Assembly: GCF_013328345.1 (NCBI RefSeq)
Contig: NZ_JABULX010000012.1
Coordinates: 48,649-112,648 of the forward strand
Direction: 5' to 3'
Source of the DNA: Marinifaba aquimaris
GTDB lineage: Bacteria > Pseudomonadota > Gammaproteobacteria > Enterobacterales > Alteromonadaceae
Length of the DNA stretch: 64,000 nucleotides
Under the pieces are notes generated by a model that ran no database searches, was not told the DNA's origin, and saw nothing but the letters and a program-made list of their open reading frames with translations. Both the position numbers and the translations under genes were made by a program. The first letter of the stretch is position 1; every line of letters begins with the position of its first letter. Below are positions 1 through 8,170 of the stretch, one piece after another.

Positions 1-28
1 CGTTTATATACATTACAGAGTTTTTATT

Positions 29-640
29 ATGGTTCGCGAAATCGAAGTCCTCATGTACCAGTTGTCAGATTTTTTTATGGCACCGGTACTTATATTAATT
101 TCCGTTTTATTCATTTATTCACTTTATGCATCTGGTTGCTTTTTAATGCAGATTGCTCAGCGCAGACAATCAAAAAGTAACTTCTATAAGTTGATTGTGA
201 GTAAACTCGGTGCACAACCCGAACTCAAACTAGCCGGTTTCCCCCTTGCACAACTGGCTAACCAACACCCAAATATCTCAAAAGATCAACTCGATGTCGC
301 TGCACTTGCCGATATTGAAGGGGTAAGAAATGTCAGCCGTTTAGCTCCCATGTTGGGGTTAATTGCCACTATGGTTCCTATGGGTCCAGCGCTCAAAGGT
401 TTAGCAGATGGCAATATTCAGGGTATCAGTGAAAACCTTATTGTTGCTTTTTCTGCCGTCATTTTTGGCCTTGTAATAGCCTCAATAACGTTTTGGATAG
501 CCTCAGTTAAAAAACGTTGGTTAGCAGAAGAGTTAGTATCACTCACTCCCTTACTTAATGTTAGCCCAGTGATGGTTACACACGCCGCAAATGAAACACT
601 TAGCCAAAATAGCAAAGGACAAAACAATGCGGTTGCTTGA
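29..640 (+). CDS. MotA/TolQ/ExbB-family proton channel protein
   Basis: Inner-membrane protein of the ExbB/TolQ/MotA family (203 aa), which couples proton flow to work at the envelope. A first membrane segment lies at about residues 16-40. A cytoplasmic region follows, then the family core around residues 103-160 with SRLAPMLGLIATMVPMGPAL and a last hydrophobic stretch ending FWIA. ATG at 29 is used; ATG at 53 is an alternative, and neither has a strong Shine-Dalgarno. The gene overlaps the next one (DUF2149) by 14 bp and precedes a CobN-like chelatase. The same trio occurs in heme-uptake operons of hmuSTU type (family knowledge), so energising metal or tetrapyrrole processing is likelier than a motility or Tol role. 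A TonB-dependent receptor might lie upstream, outside the window. Confidence 0.85.
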   Translation: MVREIEVLMYQLSDFFMAPVLILISVLFIYSLYASGCFLMQIAQRRQSKSNFYKLIVSKLGAQPELKLAGFPLAQLANQHPNISKDQLDVAALADIEGVRNVSRLAPMLGLIATMVPMGPALKGLADGNIQGISENLIVAFSAVIFGLVIASITFWIASVKKRWLAEELVSLTPLLNVSPVMVTHAANETLSQNSKGQNNAVA

Positions 641-932
641 TGAAGATGAATCAATGAACCCCGCATTATCAGCGGTTAACTTAGTCGATGTTTTTTTAGT
701 GTTAATTGCTGCTCTGTTAATTGCGATTGCACAAAACCCACTCAACCCTTTTATGAGTGAAGATGTGACCGTTATCAAAAACGAAGGTAAAGACAATATG
801 GAAATTATCGTCAAAAAGGGTGACAAAATTGAAACCTTTAAGAGTGAAGGACAAACCGGTAGCGGAACGGGAAAAAAAGCAGGTACCGCTTATGAGATGG
901 CGGATGGTTCGATTATTTACGTAGCAGAATAA
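627..932 (+). CDS. DUF2149 family membrane protein
   Basis: Small protein (101 aa from this start) of the DUF2149 family. One membrane span lies at about residues 12-35 (LVDVFLVLIAALLIAIAQNP), followed by a soluble, probably periplasmic, domain. This ExbD-like layout suits a partner of the upstream ExbB/TolQ-like channel. ATG at 627 follows an AGGAC Shine-Dalgarno; an upstream in-frame start at 591 would overlap the previous gene by 50 bp and is less likely. The stop is 5 bp from the CobN-like gene, so the three are almost surely co-transcribed. The DUF2149 assignment rests on the N-terminal LLDEDESMNP motif, the span and the operon context. The biochemical role is inferred. Confidence 0.8.
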   Translation: MRLLDEDESMNPALSAVNLVDVFLVLIAALLIAIAQNPLNPFMSEDVTVIKNEGKDNMEIIVKKGDKIETFKSEGQTGSGTGKKAGTAYEMADGSIIYVAE

Positions 933-937
933 GAAAA

Positions 938-3900
938 ATGAAACAGATACTCACAGTGTGTTCACTCATCGTTTTATGTTTTAGCGCCCTAGCACAAAAA
1001 CTCGAAACCGTTGAATCAACACCAATAAACAAGCCACAAGTTTTATTAATTGGCTCATCTCATGCTGCAAAAGCCAAAAGCGATTTACTGGCAGAATTGG
1101 CACGTGATAAAAATTTTGTACTCAAAATAACAACCACCTCAAAATCTTCAGACGATGAGTTAAAGTCCTTATGGGCCAAATCAAGTTTAGTGATGTTAGA
1201 TGGCATCAACCCGGCCCTGTCTAAATTTATGTTTGCTAAATATTCGGCTTGGCCTAATCAAATGCCAGATGTGCCCGTTATTTCACTGGGTGACTTAAAT
1301 AACCCAGCACTTAATAAAGGCCTTGAAGCAGAGCTTCATCGTCAAATAGGTGCTTATTTCAAAAATGCGGGTCGCCAAAATTATGCCAATATGATGCATT
1401 ACATCGACAGTCGCTTTATTGAAAAAAAAACCGATATTGAAATAGCAGCCCCTTTTATCGTACCTAATATTGGTTTGTATCATCCGAACTTTAAAGGACA
1501 AGTGACTAAAGACGAATCCGCTTTTTATCAATTTTTGGCCGCCAGTGAAAACCAGCCTAAAATAGCGATCGCCATGCATCGCAGTATTGTTGATTATGAA
1601 CAACAACAAATTGTTGATGCCATCATAGCTGGCATAGAGCAAAAAGGAGCAAAGGCCTTTGGTTTTTTCTTTGAAGGTGAAGACAAAGACTTAACCTACC
1701 CTGAGCTATTACTAGACGATAATCAAATGGCGCGTATTGATTTAATGATCAACTACCGTGCCCTGCACTATGTGGAAAAACGCCGCAAAGAGTTTAGCCA
1801 AATAGGCGTACCCGTTATTCACGCACTTAATTACACAGAAGGCAGTGAAGCGGACTTTAAAGCCGATAATTCAGGTGTTTCCCCTTCTTTAACGCCTTTT
1901 TTCTTGGTGATGCCAGAAGATACGGGCAGTACCGACCCAACCATTATTGCAGCCACACCTAAAAAAGGTGAAAACGCCGGTAACAAAGTAGCGATTCCCT
2001 ATCAAATGGATGCACTTGTTGAAAGAGCATACAACCACGCTCGCTTGGCGCATCTCAATAAAGCGGATAAAAAAATAGCGGCCTTTATTTGGAACTACCC
2101 ACCGGGTGAAAAAAACGTAGGTGCGGCTTTTTTAGATGTCCCCAGCTCAATTGAAAAAATAGCCACCGCATTAAAAGCGCAAGGCTATCAAATTGAATTA
2201 AAAGGTGAATCGGGACAAACAACCGATTGGCTAATTGAATCGGCTGGTTTATTACTCAGGCCATATTATCGCGATGAAGATGCACAAAGCCTCATTGCCA
2301 AAAACTTAGCTGACTATTTACCACTTAGCACATATCTCGATTGGTTTAATCAGTTACCAGAAGATGTGCGCAAGCCAATTATCGAAAAATGGGGTACCCC
2401 ACAACAAAGTGCCATGCTGCGCCAAGCAAATATTAATGGTAAGCAAGTTGATGCTTATGTGATCCCAAGAATGGATTTAGGCAATATGATCATCATGCCT
2501 CAAGGGTTACGGGGTACCAATGCACAAGAGAGCGCTGACTTGTATCACGACAAAACCGTACCAGCGAATCACTCCTATTTAGCCATATATCTATACGCGC
2601 GTGAACAATTTGGTGCACACGCTTTTGTACATATGGGCACACACGGGTCACAAGAATGGTTATCGGGTAAAGAGCGTGGCTTATCAGCTTACGATGCCCC
2701 TAATTTAGTCATAGGTAATATACCTGTGTTTTACCCTTATATTATCGATAATGTCGGTGAAGCCATGCAGGCCAAACGCCGAGGTCGTGCAACGATGATC
2801 AGTCACCTAACACCTGGCTTTGCTAAAGCGGGCTTATATGCGGATATTGCCGTATTAAACGAAAAGCTCGCTAACTACATGGTATTAGAAGCAGGTCAAA
2901 CCAAAGCCAATACTGAAAAAGAAGTTATAAAGCTAGCAACTGAGCTTGATATGTTAAAAGACCTATCACTTTCAAAAGAAGCTCTTAAAGATAATTTCGA
3001 GCAACACGTCCCTGCCCTGCAAGATCACTTAAACGGCCTGGCCGCCATGAGTCAGCCGCTTGGTATTCACACTTTTGGCGAACTACCAAAAGATGCACAT
3101 CTGTATACAACTATACTGCAAATGCTAGGTGATGAATATGTTGAACGTGCCGCTATTTATGAACAAGAAAACGGTTTGATGCTCTCAAGTAACGATGAAA
3201 AAAACAGAGCCAACACAACACTAACAAAGTTAGATGTAGCTGATTTAGCCAGTTTAGATGGCTATCAGTTACTAAAAGCACACATCAGTGGCCAAACACT
3301 CAATGATTTAACACCAGAGCTAGTAGCCGATTTAACTCAAGCACAAGAATATTGGGACAACTTCCAAGCAATCAGTGAAATAGAAAACTTACTCAAAGCT
3401 CTTGATGGAAAGTACATTCCTGTAAGTCATGGTGGCGATCCTATTCGCAACCCCAATGCGGCACCAACCGGGCGAAATTTAATTGGTTTTAATCCTGCCA
3501 AAGTCCCTTCAAAAGAGGCTTATGAGGCAGGTGTTCAGTTGATGGAACAAACCATAGATACTTATGTTGCCAAACACGGACGTTACCCAGATAAACTAGC
3601 ATTTTCACTTTGGTCACTTGAAACCATGCGCCACCAAGGTGCGTTAGAAGCGCAAATCCTCCACGCTTTAGGTTTAAAACCAAAATGGAATCGACAAGGT
3701 AATGTCACAGGTACTGAAGTCATTGAATATAAAGACTTAGGTCGCCCACGTATTGATGTTGTTATTTCAGCCACAGGTTTATATCGCGATGCCTTCCCTA
3801 ACGTCATGTTATGGCTTGCTGAAGCGATTGATAAAGTGGCGAAAATGAAAGAGGAAAACAACTTTGTTTATCGTCATGCCCAGACGCTAAAAGAAAGTTT

Positions 3901-4987
3901 AATTGCTGAAGGTAAAACCGAGGACGATGCCGATTATTTATCATCTGTACGCATTTTCTCAAATGAAAGCGGTAACTATGGTACTGGATTAGCAGGCGCG
4001 AGTTTAGCCTCAGGCACTTGGGATGATGACAGCAAATTAGCTGATTTGTATATGCGCCGCATGGGTTTTGCATTTGGCAAAGATGAAAGCCGATGGAGTG
4101 AAAACATGGGCGATACCCAGTTGTATAGCAAAGTATTATCTGGGACAGATGGCGTGATTTTCTCTCGTTCAACCAATCTATACGCCATGATGACCAACGA
4201 CGACCCATTTCAGTACTTTGGTGGTTTAGGCTTAGCCGTTCGTAATTTAGATGGTGCAACACCTGAAATGTACGTCTCAAATTTACGTAAAAAAGATCAG
4301 CTCAAAACCCAAACTCTAGAGCAATTTGTTAACCAAGAATTGCGCTCGCGTTATTTCCACCCTCGCTGGATCCAAGCAATGCAAGCGTCAGGTTATGCCG
4401 GTGCAACCGCCATTTTAGACAGAGTAAACAACCTTTGGGGCTGGGAAGTAATGACACCAGAAGCCATTCGCGATGACCAATGGCAGGAGTTTTTTGAAAT
4501 TTACGTCGATGATAAATATCAAATGGATATGCGTGAATTCTTTCAAAGCAATAACGCAGAGAGCTTAGCGCAAATTATTGAACGCATGTTAGAAGCCGAG
4601 CGTAAAGACTACTGGCAAACTGACGAAGCAACCGTCAAAAAGTTAGTAGAAACTTATGCAGAGCTCGCCGTTGAATTTGACGTAGCGACAGATAATGACA
4701 AGTTTAACGAATACATGGATCAAAAGCTCGTTGGTTTTGGCTATCAACCCCTTTCAGAGCAACTCGTTGCACTTGAACCCGTACCAGCGATATCAACAAG
4801 CAGCTCAAATGCTCAAACCGAACAAGTATCAGGACAAAAATTAGAGAAACAAACCCAGCAACAACAAGCAGTAAAAGATGACTATTTCTTATATAAAGCT
4901 TTGTTCTTTATGATATTAATTATTGCAGCAGGTGGTTATGCTCAAATGCGTAAAGCAAAAAGCCCCAACTTAAAAATGGTTGGATAA
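938..4987 (+). CDS. CobN/magnesium-chelatase H-like protein, membrane-anchored (HmuS-like)
   Basis: Large CobN/BchH-superfamily protein (1349 aa), the class that inserts or removes metal in tetrapyrroles. The core signature HMGTHGSQEWLSGK lies near residues 563-576, and typical CobN blocks such as RNPNAAPTGRNLIGFNP follow. Unlike cobaltochelatase CobN it has a signal peptide (about residues 1-19, ending SALAQ) and a C-terminal membrane span near 1320-1340, so the catalytic body should be periplasmic. No cobalamin-synthesis genes or CobS/CobT partners are near. The neighbours are instead an ExbB-like channel and a DUF2149 protein, the arrangement of Bacteroidota hmuS-T-U heme-utilisation genes. 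Heme dechelation is therefore the better guess than cobalt insertion. Superfamily certain, substrate inferred. Confidence 0.85.
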   Translation: MKQILTVCSLIVLCFSALAQKLETVESTPINKPQVLLIGSSHAAKAKSDLLAELARDKNFVLKITTTSKSSDDELKSLWAKSSLVMLDGINPALSKFMFAKYSAWPNQMPDVPVISLGDLNNPALNKGLEAELHRQIGAYFKNAGRQNYANMMHYIDSRFIEKKTDIEIAAPFIVPNIGLYHPNFKGQVTKDESAFYQFLAASENQPKIAIAMHRSIVDYEQQQIVDAIIAGIEQKGAKAFGFFFEGEDKDLTYPELLLDDNQMARIDLMINYRALHYVEKRRKEFSQIGVPVIHALNYTEGSEADFKADNSGVSPSLTPFFLVMPEDTGSTDPTIIAATPKKGENAGNKVAIPYQMDALVERAYNHARLAHLNKADKKIAAFIWNYPPGEKNVGAAFLDVPSSIEKIATALKAQGYQIELKGESGQTTDWLIESAGLLLRPYYRDEDAQSLIAKNLADYLPLSTYLDWFNQLPEDVRKPIIEKWGTPQQSAMLRQANINGKQVDAYVIPRMDLGNMIIMPQGLRGTNAQESADLYHDKTVPANHSYLAIYLYAREQFGAHAFVHMGTHGSQEWLSGKERGLSAYDAPNLVIGNIPVFYPYIIDNVGEAMQAKRRGRATMISHLTPGFAKAGLYADIAVLNEKLANYMVLEAGQTKANTEKEVIKLATELDMLKDLSLSKEALKDNFEQHVPALQDHLNGLAAMSQPLGIHTFGELPKDAHLYTTILQMLGDEYVERAAIYEQENGLMLSSNDEKNRANTTLTKLDVADLASLDGYQLLKAHISGQTLNDLTPELVADLTQAQEYWDNFQAISEIENLLKALDGKYIPVSHGGDPIRNPNAAPTGRNLIGFNPAKVPSKEAYEAGVQLMEQTIDTYVAKHGRYPDKLAFSLWSLETMRHQGALEAQILHALGLKPKWNRQGNVTGTEVIEYKDLGRPRIDVVISATGLYRDAFPNVMLWLAEAIDKVAKMKEENNFVYRHAQTLKESLIAEGKTEDDADYLSSVRIFSNESGNYGTGLAGASLASGTWDDDSKLADLYMRRMGFAFGKDESRWSENMGDTQLYSKVLSGTDGVIFSRSTNLYAMMTNDDPFQYFGGLGLAVRNLDGATPEMYVSNLRKKDQLKTQTLEQFVNQELRSRYFHPRWIQAMQASGYAGATAILDRVNNLWGWEVMTPEAIRDDQWQEFFEIYVDDKYQMDMREFFQSNNAESLAQIIERMLEAERKDYWQTDEATVKKLVETYAELAVEFDVATDNDKFNEYMDQKLVGFGYQPLSEQLVALEPVPAISTSSSNAQTEQVSGQKLEKQTQQQQAVKDDYFLYKALFFMILIIAAGGYAQMRKAKSPNLKMVG

Positions 4988-5015
4988 ATAGTGAAACCTA
5001 TCATTTAAAACAACA

Positions 5016-5042
5016 AAAGGCCGATGCAATATCGGCCTTTTT
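5016..5042 (+). terminator. rho-independent terminator after the CobN-like operon
   Basis: A stem AAGGCCGAT / ATCGGCCTT with a short loop is followed by a run of T, 28 bp after the CobN-like stop codon. Confidence 0.85.
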
Positions 5043-5754
5043 TATTGGCTAAGGCGTTATTATTTGCTGCAGTGAATAAGACGATAACTACACTACAGGT
5101 TTTATCAAAAATTAATCAAACATCTAACTTAAATTTGAATTTAAACCCAGTTAAACGATCACTATTTAGTCAAAAACACAGATAAGGTTTATTTTTTAAC
5201 CAAAGACATCTAAATAACTCACAAAAACACATAACCCTTTGTTTTTATTTAAATTTATCAAATCACAGCACAACTAAAAGTACTATTTTTAAACAAAAAA
5301 AGCCTTGTATCACAAGGTATTCAAACTACTCCACACAGTTATCCACAAACTCTGGGGGTAACTTTGGATAAAAACTTAAAATTTGTCATTTAATTAACAA
5401 TTTTAATCTGATCACGTGATAATTATCTTAATATGTATAAGTAACCAGTACTTTTTAAGTTTATGCTGGCCATTAGAATACAATTATGTGAATTCCATAC
5501 GCTTCAAACCTGCGCAAACGATTCACCTGTGGATAGTTTATTGCCAATAATGATTAGTAAATTTTCAGGCCAAAAGAAGCTAGACAATAAAGATAGGGTT
5601 TGAACAAAACCAAGGCTCCTAACCGGCTTTTATTTTGATAGCTGAGGTCATGTATATAAAACAATGCCACCAGTTTATGGCCACTCGACACATGGCACAC
5701 AGTTATCAACTGCATAAATGATAAATGACTTGTTATAAAAACCTCAAAAAACAA
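5043..5754. other. AT-rich intergenic region before integron array A
   Basis: About 700 bp without a convincing gene. It has a perfect DnaA box TTATCCACA at 5339-5347, a near-perfect inverted one at 5529-5537 (TGTGGATAG), and a 10-bp palindrome ATCACGTGAT at 5411-5420. A minus-strand reading frame at 5554-5826 has no recognisable motif and runs antisense through the integron leader, so it is not called. No integrase sequence is seen here, although this is where intI would normally sit. Confidence 0.6.
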
Positions 5755-5770
5755 CTGTATACAAAAACAG
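5755..5770 (+). promoter_or_regulatory. LexA (SOS) box in the array A leader
   Basis: CTGTATACAAAAACAG matches the gammaproteobacterial LexA pattern CTGT-N8-ACAG. It lies 17 bp upstream of a TATAAT (5788-5793), so it covers the -35 region of a rightward promoter facing the cassettes. In classical integrons a LexA box controls the divergent intI promoter. A second box sits in the same place in the array B leader, which supports function. Confidence 0.7.
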
Positions 5771-5780
5771 TAAAGTAAAA

Positions 5781-5958
5781 ATTCCCGTATAATGCAAGAA
5801 ACAGGAACAGCCTCGTTTTTGTGCACTGCAATTTTAGGGGTTGTCTAGAAAGCAGGTGTGACGTAGAGTACAGAGAATGTAAAAATTTATTAATGTATTA
5901 GACGGGAAAGTTGTTTCTGTAAAAAACGGGAACGTTCCTTCTAATAAACTGTTATGTG
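5781..5958 (+). repeat. Integron leader copy A: -10 element and attI-like site
   Basis: 178 bp repeated at 60724-60901 with only two mismatches. It starts just before the TATAAT at 5788-5793 and ends at the recombination core GTTATGT (5951-5957), directly before the first cassette. Two direct copies of ACGGGAA at 5902-5908 and 5926-5932 resemble the integrase-binding repeats of attI sites. The palindrome GGAACGTTCC lies at 5929-5938. I read this as promoter plus attI of an integron that has no integrase gene beside it here. Confidence 0.75.
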
Positions 5959-5970
5959 TCAGTTAGCAAG

Positions 5971-6375
5971 ATGAAAAATATCGAAAATTCACTAAAAAAT
6001 TGGTTGTCCCTAGAAGTAGATGATGAATACTTTAAAGAGTTCGTTGAAACTTTCCGGCATGAAATCGAAAATAACTTTTCGAGAGGCGAGTACCTTAAGC
6101 TTAAAAATTGTGATCGGTTAGTCGGCCGTAATGTCTTAGAACAATTAGTATCTTGCAACCATTGTAGCTCAATCAAAACTATAGACGACGCATTAAGTTT
6201 AACTAAGAATGATAACTATAAAGGCATCCAGCGCCCTGAATATTTAAAATTTGAGTTTAAATATCAAGGCGTAACAGGGCCAAATTCGTATTGGCAATGT
6301 AATAAATGCGGTAGTATAACTATGTTTGTTTTACCTGAACGCGCTTTTAAAGGGTGGTGGGGTAAAATAGCGTGA
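5971..6375 (+). CDS. Cassette A1: hypothetical protein with two CxxC zinc-ribbon-like motifs
   Basis: First gene cassette after attI-A (134 aa from ATG 5971; GTG at 5956 would add MSVSK and overlap the attI core). The product is not recognised. It has an acidic N-terminal half and two cysteine pairs, CNHC around residue 70 and CNKC around residue 114, as in a zinc ribbon or treble-clef domain. No signal peptide or membrane span. There is no clear Shine-Dalgarno; the position right behind the leader promoter suggests transcription from it. The gene is flanked by attI and attC-A1, which defines it as a mobile cassette. Confidence 0.7.
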   Translation: MKNIENSLKNWLSLEVDDEYFKEFVETFRHEIENNFSRGEYLKLKNCDRLVGRNVLEQLVSCNHCSSIKTIDDALSLTKNDNYKGIQRPEYLKFEFKYQGVTGPNSYWQCNKCGSITMFVLPERAFKGWWGKIA

Positions 6376-6381
6376 ATAAAC

Positions 6382-6491
6382 ACATAACAAGCTGTTAAAT
6401 AAGGACAAATTTCACTGTATCGCTTTTTGCTATTCTGCTCCGCAGGCAAAAATTAACCCAGCAAAATTTGCCTATTAACAGGGCGTTATGT
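6382..6491 (+). repeat. attC site A1
   Basis: Starts ACATAACAAGC and ends GGGCGTTATGT, with internal inverted repeats (GCAAAAATTAACCC / GCAAAATTTGCC region). About 110 bp. Its body differs from the AGCCAAGC-type sites that dominate the array. Confidence 0.75.
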
Positions 6492-6495
6492 ACCT

Positions 6496-6834
6496 ATGAG
6501 AAAACCTACGTCTGATGAACTTATTATTTTAAGTTTCCTACTAGAGAATGCAGGGCTTGAAGTTGAATTAGGTAAAATTTGGGTTGAACCAATGACCGAC
6601 GGCGGAATGGGTAGCTTAAAGCTGTACCCAAATCGAGAAAATCCAAAATATGAATTTGGGCATAATGCTGCTGAGTGTTGGTTTAAGGATTCTGATGGAG
6701 TAGCTGCTTCAGGTGCTCTTTACTTAAATACTCAAGGTGTTCCTTTTGAACTTGATATGTGGAAAGTTGATTTTAGTACGTTAATAAAATGGCCAAAAAG
6801 AGAAGAGCTAACTCTAACAAGTAGCGGTACATAA
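6496..6834 (+). CDS. Cassette A2: DUF6984-like protein
   Basis: Small soluble protein of 112 aa starting MRKPTSDELIILSFLLENAG with a central VEPMTDGGMGSLKL motif. I associate this pattern with the DUF6984 family of short bacterial proteins of unknown function. The assignment is from memory of the motif and not verified. No signal peptide or membrane segment is visible. The stop codon lies inside the start of attC-A2, the usual compact cassette layout. There is no Shine-Dalgarno close to the ATG, which follows the previous attC by 4 bp. Confidence 0.75.
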   Translation: MRKPTSDELIILSFLLENAGLEVELGKIWVEPMTDGGMGSLKLYPNRENPKYEFGHNAAECWFKDSDGVAASGALYLNTQGVPFELDMWKVDFSTLIKWPKREELTLTSSGT

Positions 6835-6934
6835 CAAACGCCTCAAGGTAATCGGACACATAAAGGTTGGTTTGTGCTCGTACCTCGCAAAAGATTAACC
6901 AACCTTTATTTAGCCGCTTAGGCGGGCGTTATAA
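6829..6934 (+). repeat. attC site A2
   Basis: Starts ACATAACAAACGCC and ends GGCGGGCGTTATAA, with inner arms AAGGTTGGTT / AACCAACCTT. The ends are VCR-like. Confidence 0.8.
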
Positions 6935-6947
6935 CCCAAGGTAGATC

Positions 6948-7505
6948 ATGCCAATATTCAAGAAGAAAGATTCCAATTTAGAAAGACTTGAAAATATCCT
7001 TGGTAAAATCAAGGATGCAGATACGCCTGAAGGGTGGGAAAAGGTTACTTCTGCCGCAGTGGGAGGTTTAACTGATTTAGGATTTTCAAAAAGTAATCCA
7101 TATCTGCTAATTATTTCCAGCCAAGGGCGAGGAGTATTTGATTGTAACACTGGTGAAAAAGTTGCTAGAGATGATGAGTCATACGGCGAATGGTTTAATG
7201 AACGCGAACTTAAGTGTCGGGGTATAGGCCCAATTGAATCTGAAGAAATTCTAACAACTGGACTTCAAGGCGGAGGGCTACCAATGACTACTCTGCATGG
7301 TGAAAGTATTGAAGTAGTAGCACCTAACTGGCCTACCTATGATATGTATTTCTGCAAGGATTATAAGTCAGCACTAATTGAAGGTCACGGTAGTTACTGT
7401 ACAAAAATAGATTCAGAGCATCTGAGAGCATATGGATTCTCTTGGTGTGGTAATTATTTAGTCTCCGCAATTGGCAGTGACTTCACATTATGGAAAAGGT
7501 TATAA
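6948..7505 (+). CDS. Cassette A3: hypothetical soluble protein
   Basis: A 185-aa protein with no family I recognise. The N-terminus is charged and helical (MPIFKKKDSNLERLENILGK); the rest is mixed with many aromatic residues (YDMYFCKDYK, YGFSWCGNYL) and ends TLWKRL. No signal peptide or membrane span is seen. ATG at 6948 follows AGGTAGATC, a usable Shine-Dalgarno. The stop overlaps the first bases of attC-A3. Flanking attC sites on both sides show that it is a single-gene cassette. Confidence 0.75.
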   Translation: MPIFKKKDSNLERLENILGKIKDADTPEGWEKVTSAAVGGLTDLGFSKSNPYLLIISSQGRGVFDCNTGEKVARDDESYGEWFNERELKCRGIGPIESEEILTTGLQGGGLPMTTLHGESIEVVAPNWPTYDMYFCKDYKSALIEGHGSYCTKIDSEHLRAYGFSWCGNYLVSAIGSDFTLWKRL

Positions 7506-7603
7506 CAATTGCGTGCAATCTGACCTCCGGCCACTGTCACCTTTTGTGCAAAAACCGCACAAAAGGCGCCAGTAGCCTCCGGCAGTTGACGCAGGCGTTA
7601 TAA
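7500..7603 (+). repeat. attC site A3
   Basis: Starts TTATAACAATTGCG and ends GCAGGCGTTATAA, with inner arms CTTTTGTGC / GCACAAAAG. It differs in sequence from its neighbours, so the cassette probably has a separate origin. Confidence 0.8.
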
Positions 7604-7617
7604 GCACAGGGAGAACA

Positions 7618-8046
7618 ATGCATAATATTCTAATAATATTTTACTTTTTCTCATTTGCATCTTTAGCGGTTATGGTCCCGCCAGACGTTGAATTAACACC
7701 AAAAAATGCATTTTGCCTTGGCTTTACTTTAGAGCGCCCAACCGATGAATATGTTGGTTTAAATTACCCTAAAGTCATCGAAAAAAAGTGGATTCCTGTT
7801 TCAATAATGGTCGAGTACAGATTAAATGAAAACCCAATATTCATTACAAAAACAAACTTTGAAAAAGTAAATGAGCTAGATGCAACCGTAATTCTCGGGT
7901 TTCACGAAACTATTCATTCGGGTGGTGACGCAGCAGTTTTGATTACATACCAATGCACTAGTAAATGCGGAACAAACTATTTAAAAAGTTACAGCGTCCC
8001 CTCGATTGTTAAGTATATGGAAGCCAACGTGAAGCAGTGCTTATAA
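7618..8046 (+). CDS. Cassette A4: secreted or periplasmic hypothetical protein
   Basis: A 142-aa protein with a clear N-terminal hydrophobic signal (MHNILIIFYFFSFASLAVMV), so probably exported. The mature part has three cysteines near the end (CTSKC and the last-but-one residue) and one near residue 33, which could form disulfides. The family is not recognised. A good Shine-Dalgarno (AGGGAGA) precedes ATG 7618. The stop codon lies within attC-A4. Function is unknown; secreted cassette proteins often act at the cell surface. Confidence 0.75.
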   Translation: MHNILIIFYFFSFASLAVMVPPDVELTPKNAFCLGFTLERPTDEYVGLNYPKVIEKKWIPVSIMVEYRLNENPIFITKTNFEKVNELDATVILGFHETIHSGGDAAVLITYQCTSKCGTNYLKSYSVPSIVKYMEANVKQCL

Positions 8047-8140
8047 CAAGCGCATCAAAAATGACGTCAAACGCTTGGCTGGCGCTCATTCTTCGCTAAT
8101 TATAGCCAAGCATTTTCCGCCTCTTAGGCGGGCGTTAGAT
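8041..8140 (+). repeat. attC site A4
   Basis: Starts TTATAACAAGCGC and ends GGCGGGCGTTAGAT, with inner arms ACGCTTGGCT / TAGCCAAGCAT. This belongs to the most frequent attC type of the two arrays. Confidence 0.85.
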
Positions 8141-8170
8141 GATGTCGTCAATTGAAAAAGGAGCATACAT

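Noticed and set aside
418..826. Minus-strand frames across the ExbB/DUF2149 genes
   Set aside because: They are shadows of well-supported genes on the other strand.
3489..4280. Several minus-strand frames inside the CobN-like gene
   Set aside because: The plus-strand gene is clearly conserved over this stretch; the antisense frames have no start signals.
5339..5537. Chromosomal replication origin
   Set aside because: Only two DnaA boxes, no AT-rich 13-mers in register, and none of the usual neighbours (dnaA, gidA, mioC).
5554..5826. Minus-strand 90-codon reading frame in the array A leader, considered as an integrase remnant
   Set aside because: No tyrosine-recombinase motif is visible, the frame is not kept in the array B leader, and it starts with a GTG inside the repeated leader.
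5792..5848. 18-codon plus-strand peptide present in both leaders
   Set aside because: Its ATG overlaps the -10 hexamer, so it could not be translated from that promoter, and no ribosome site precedes it.
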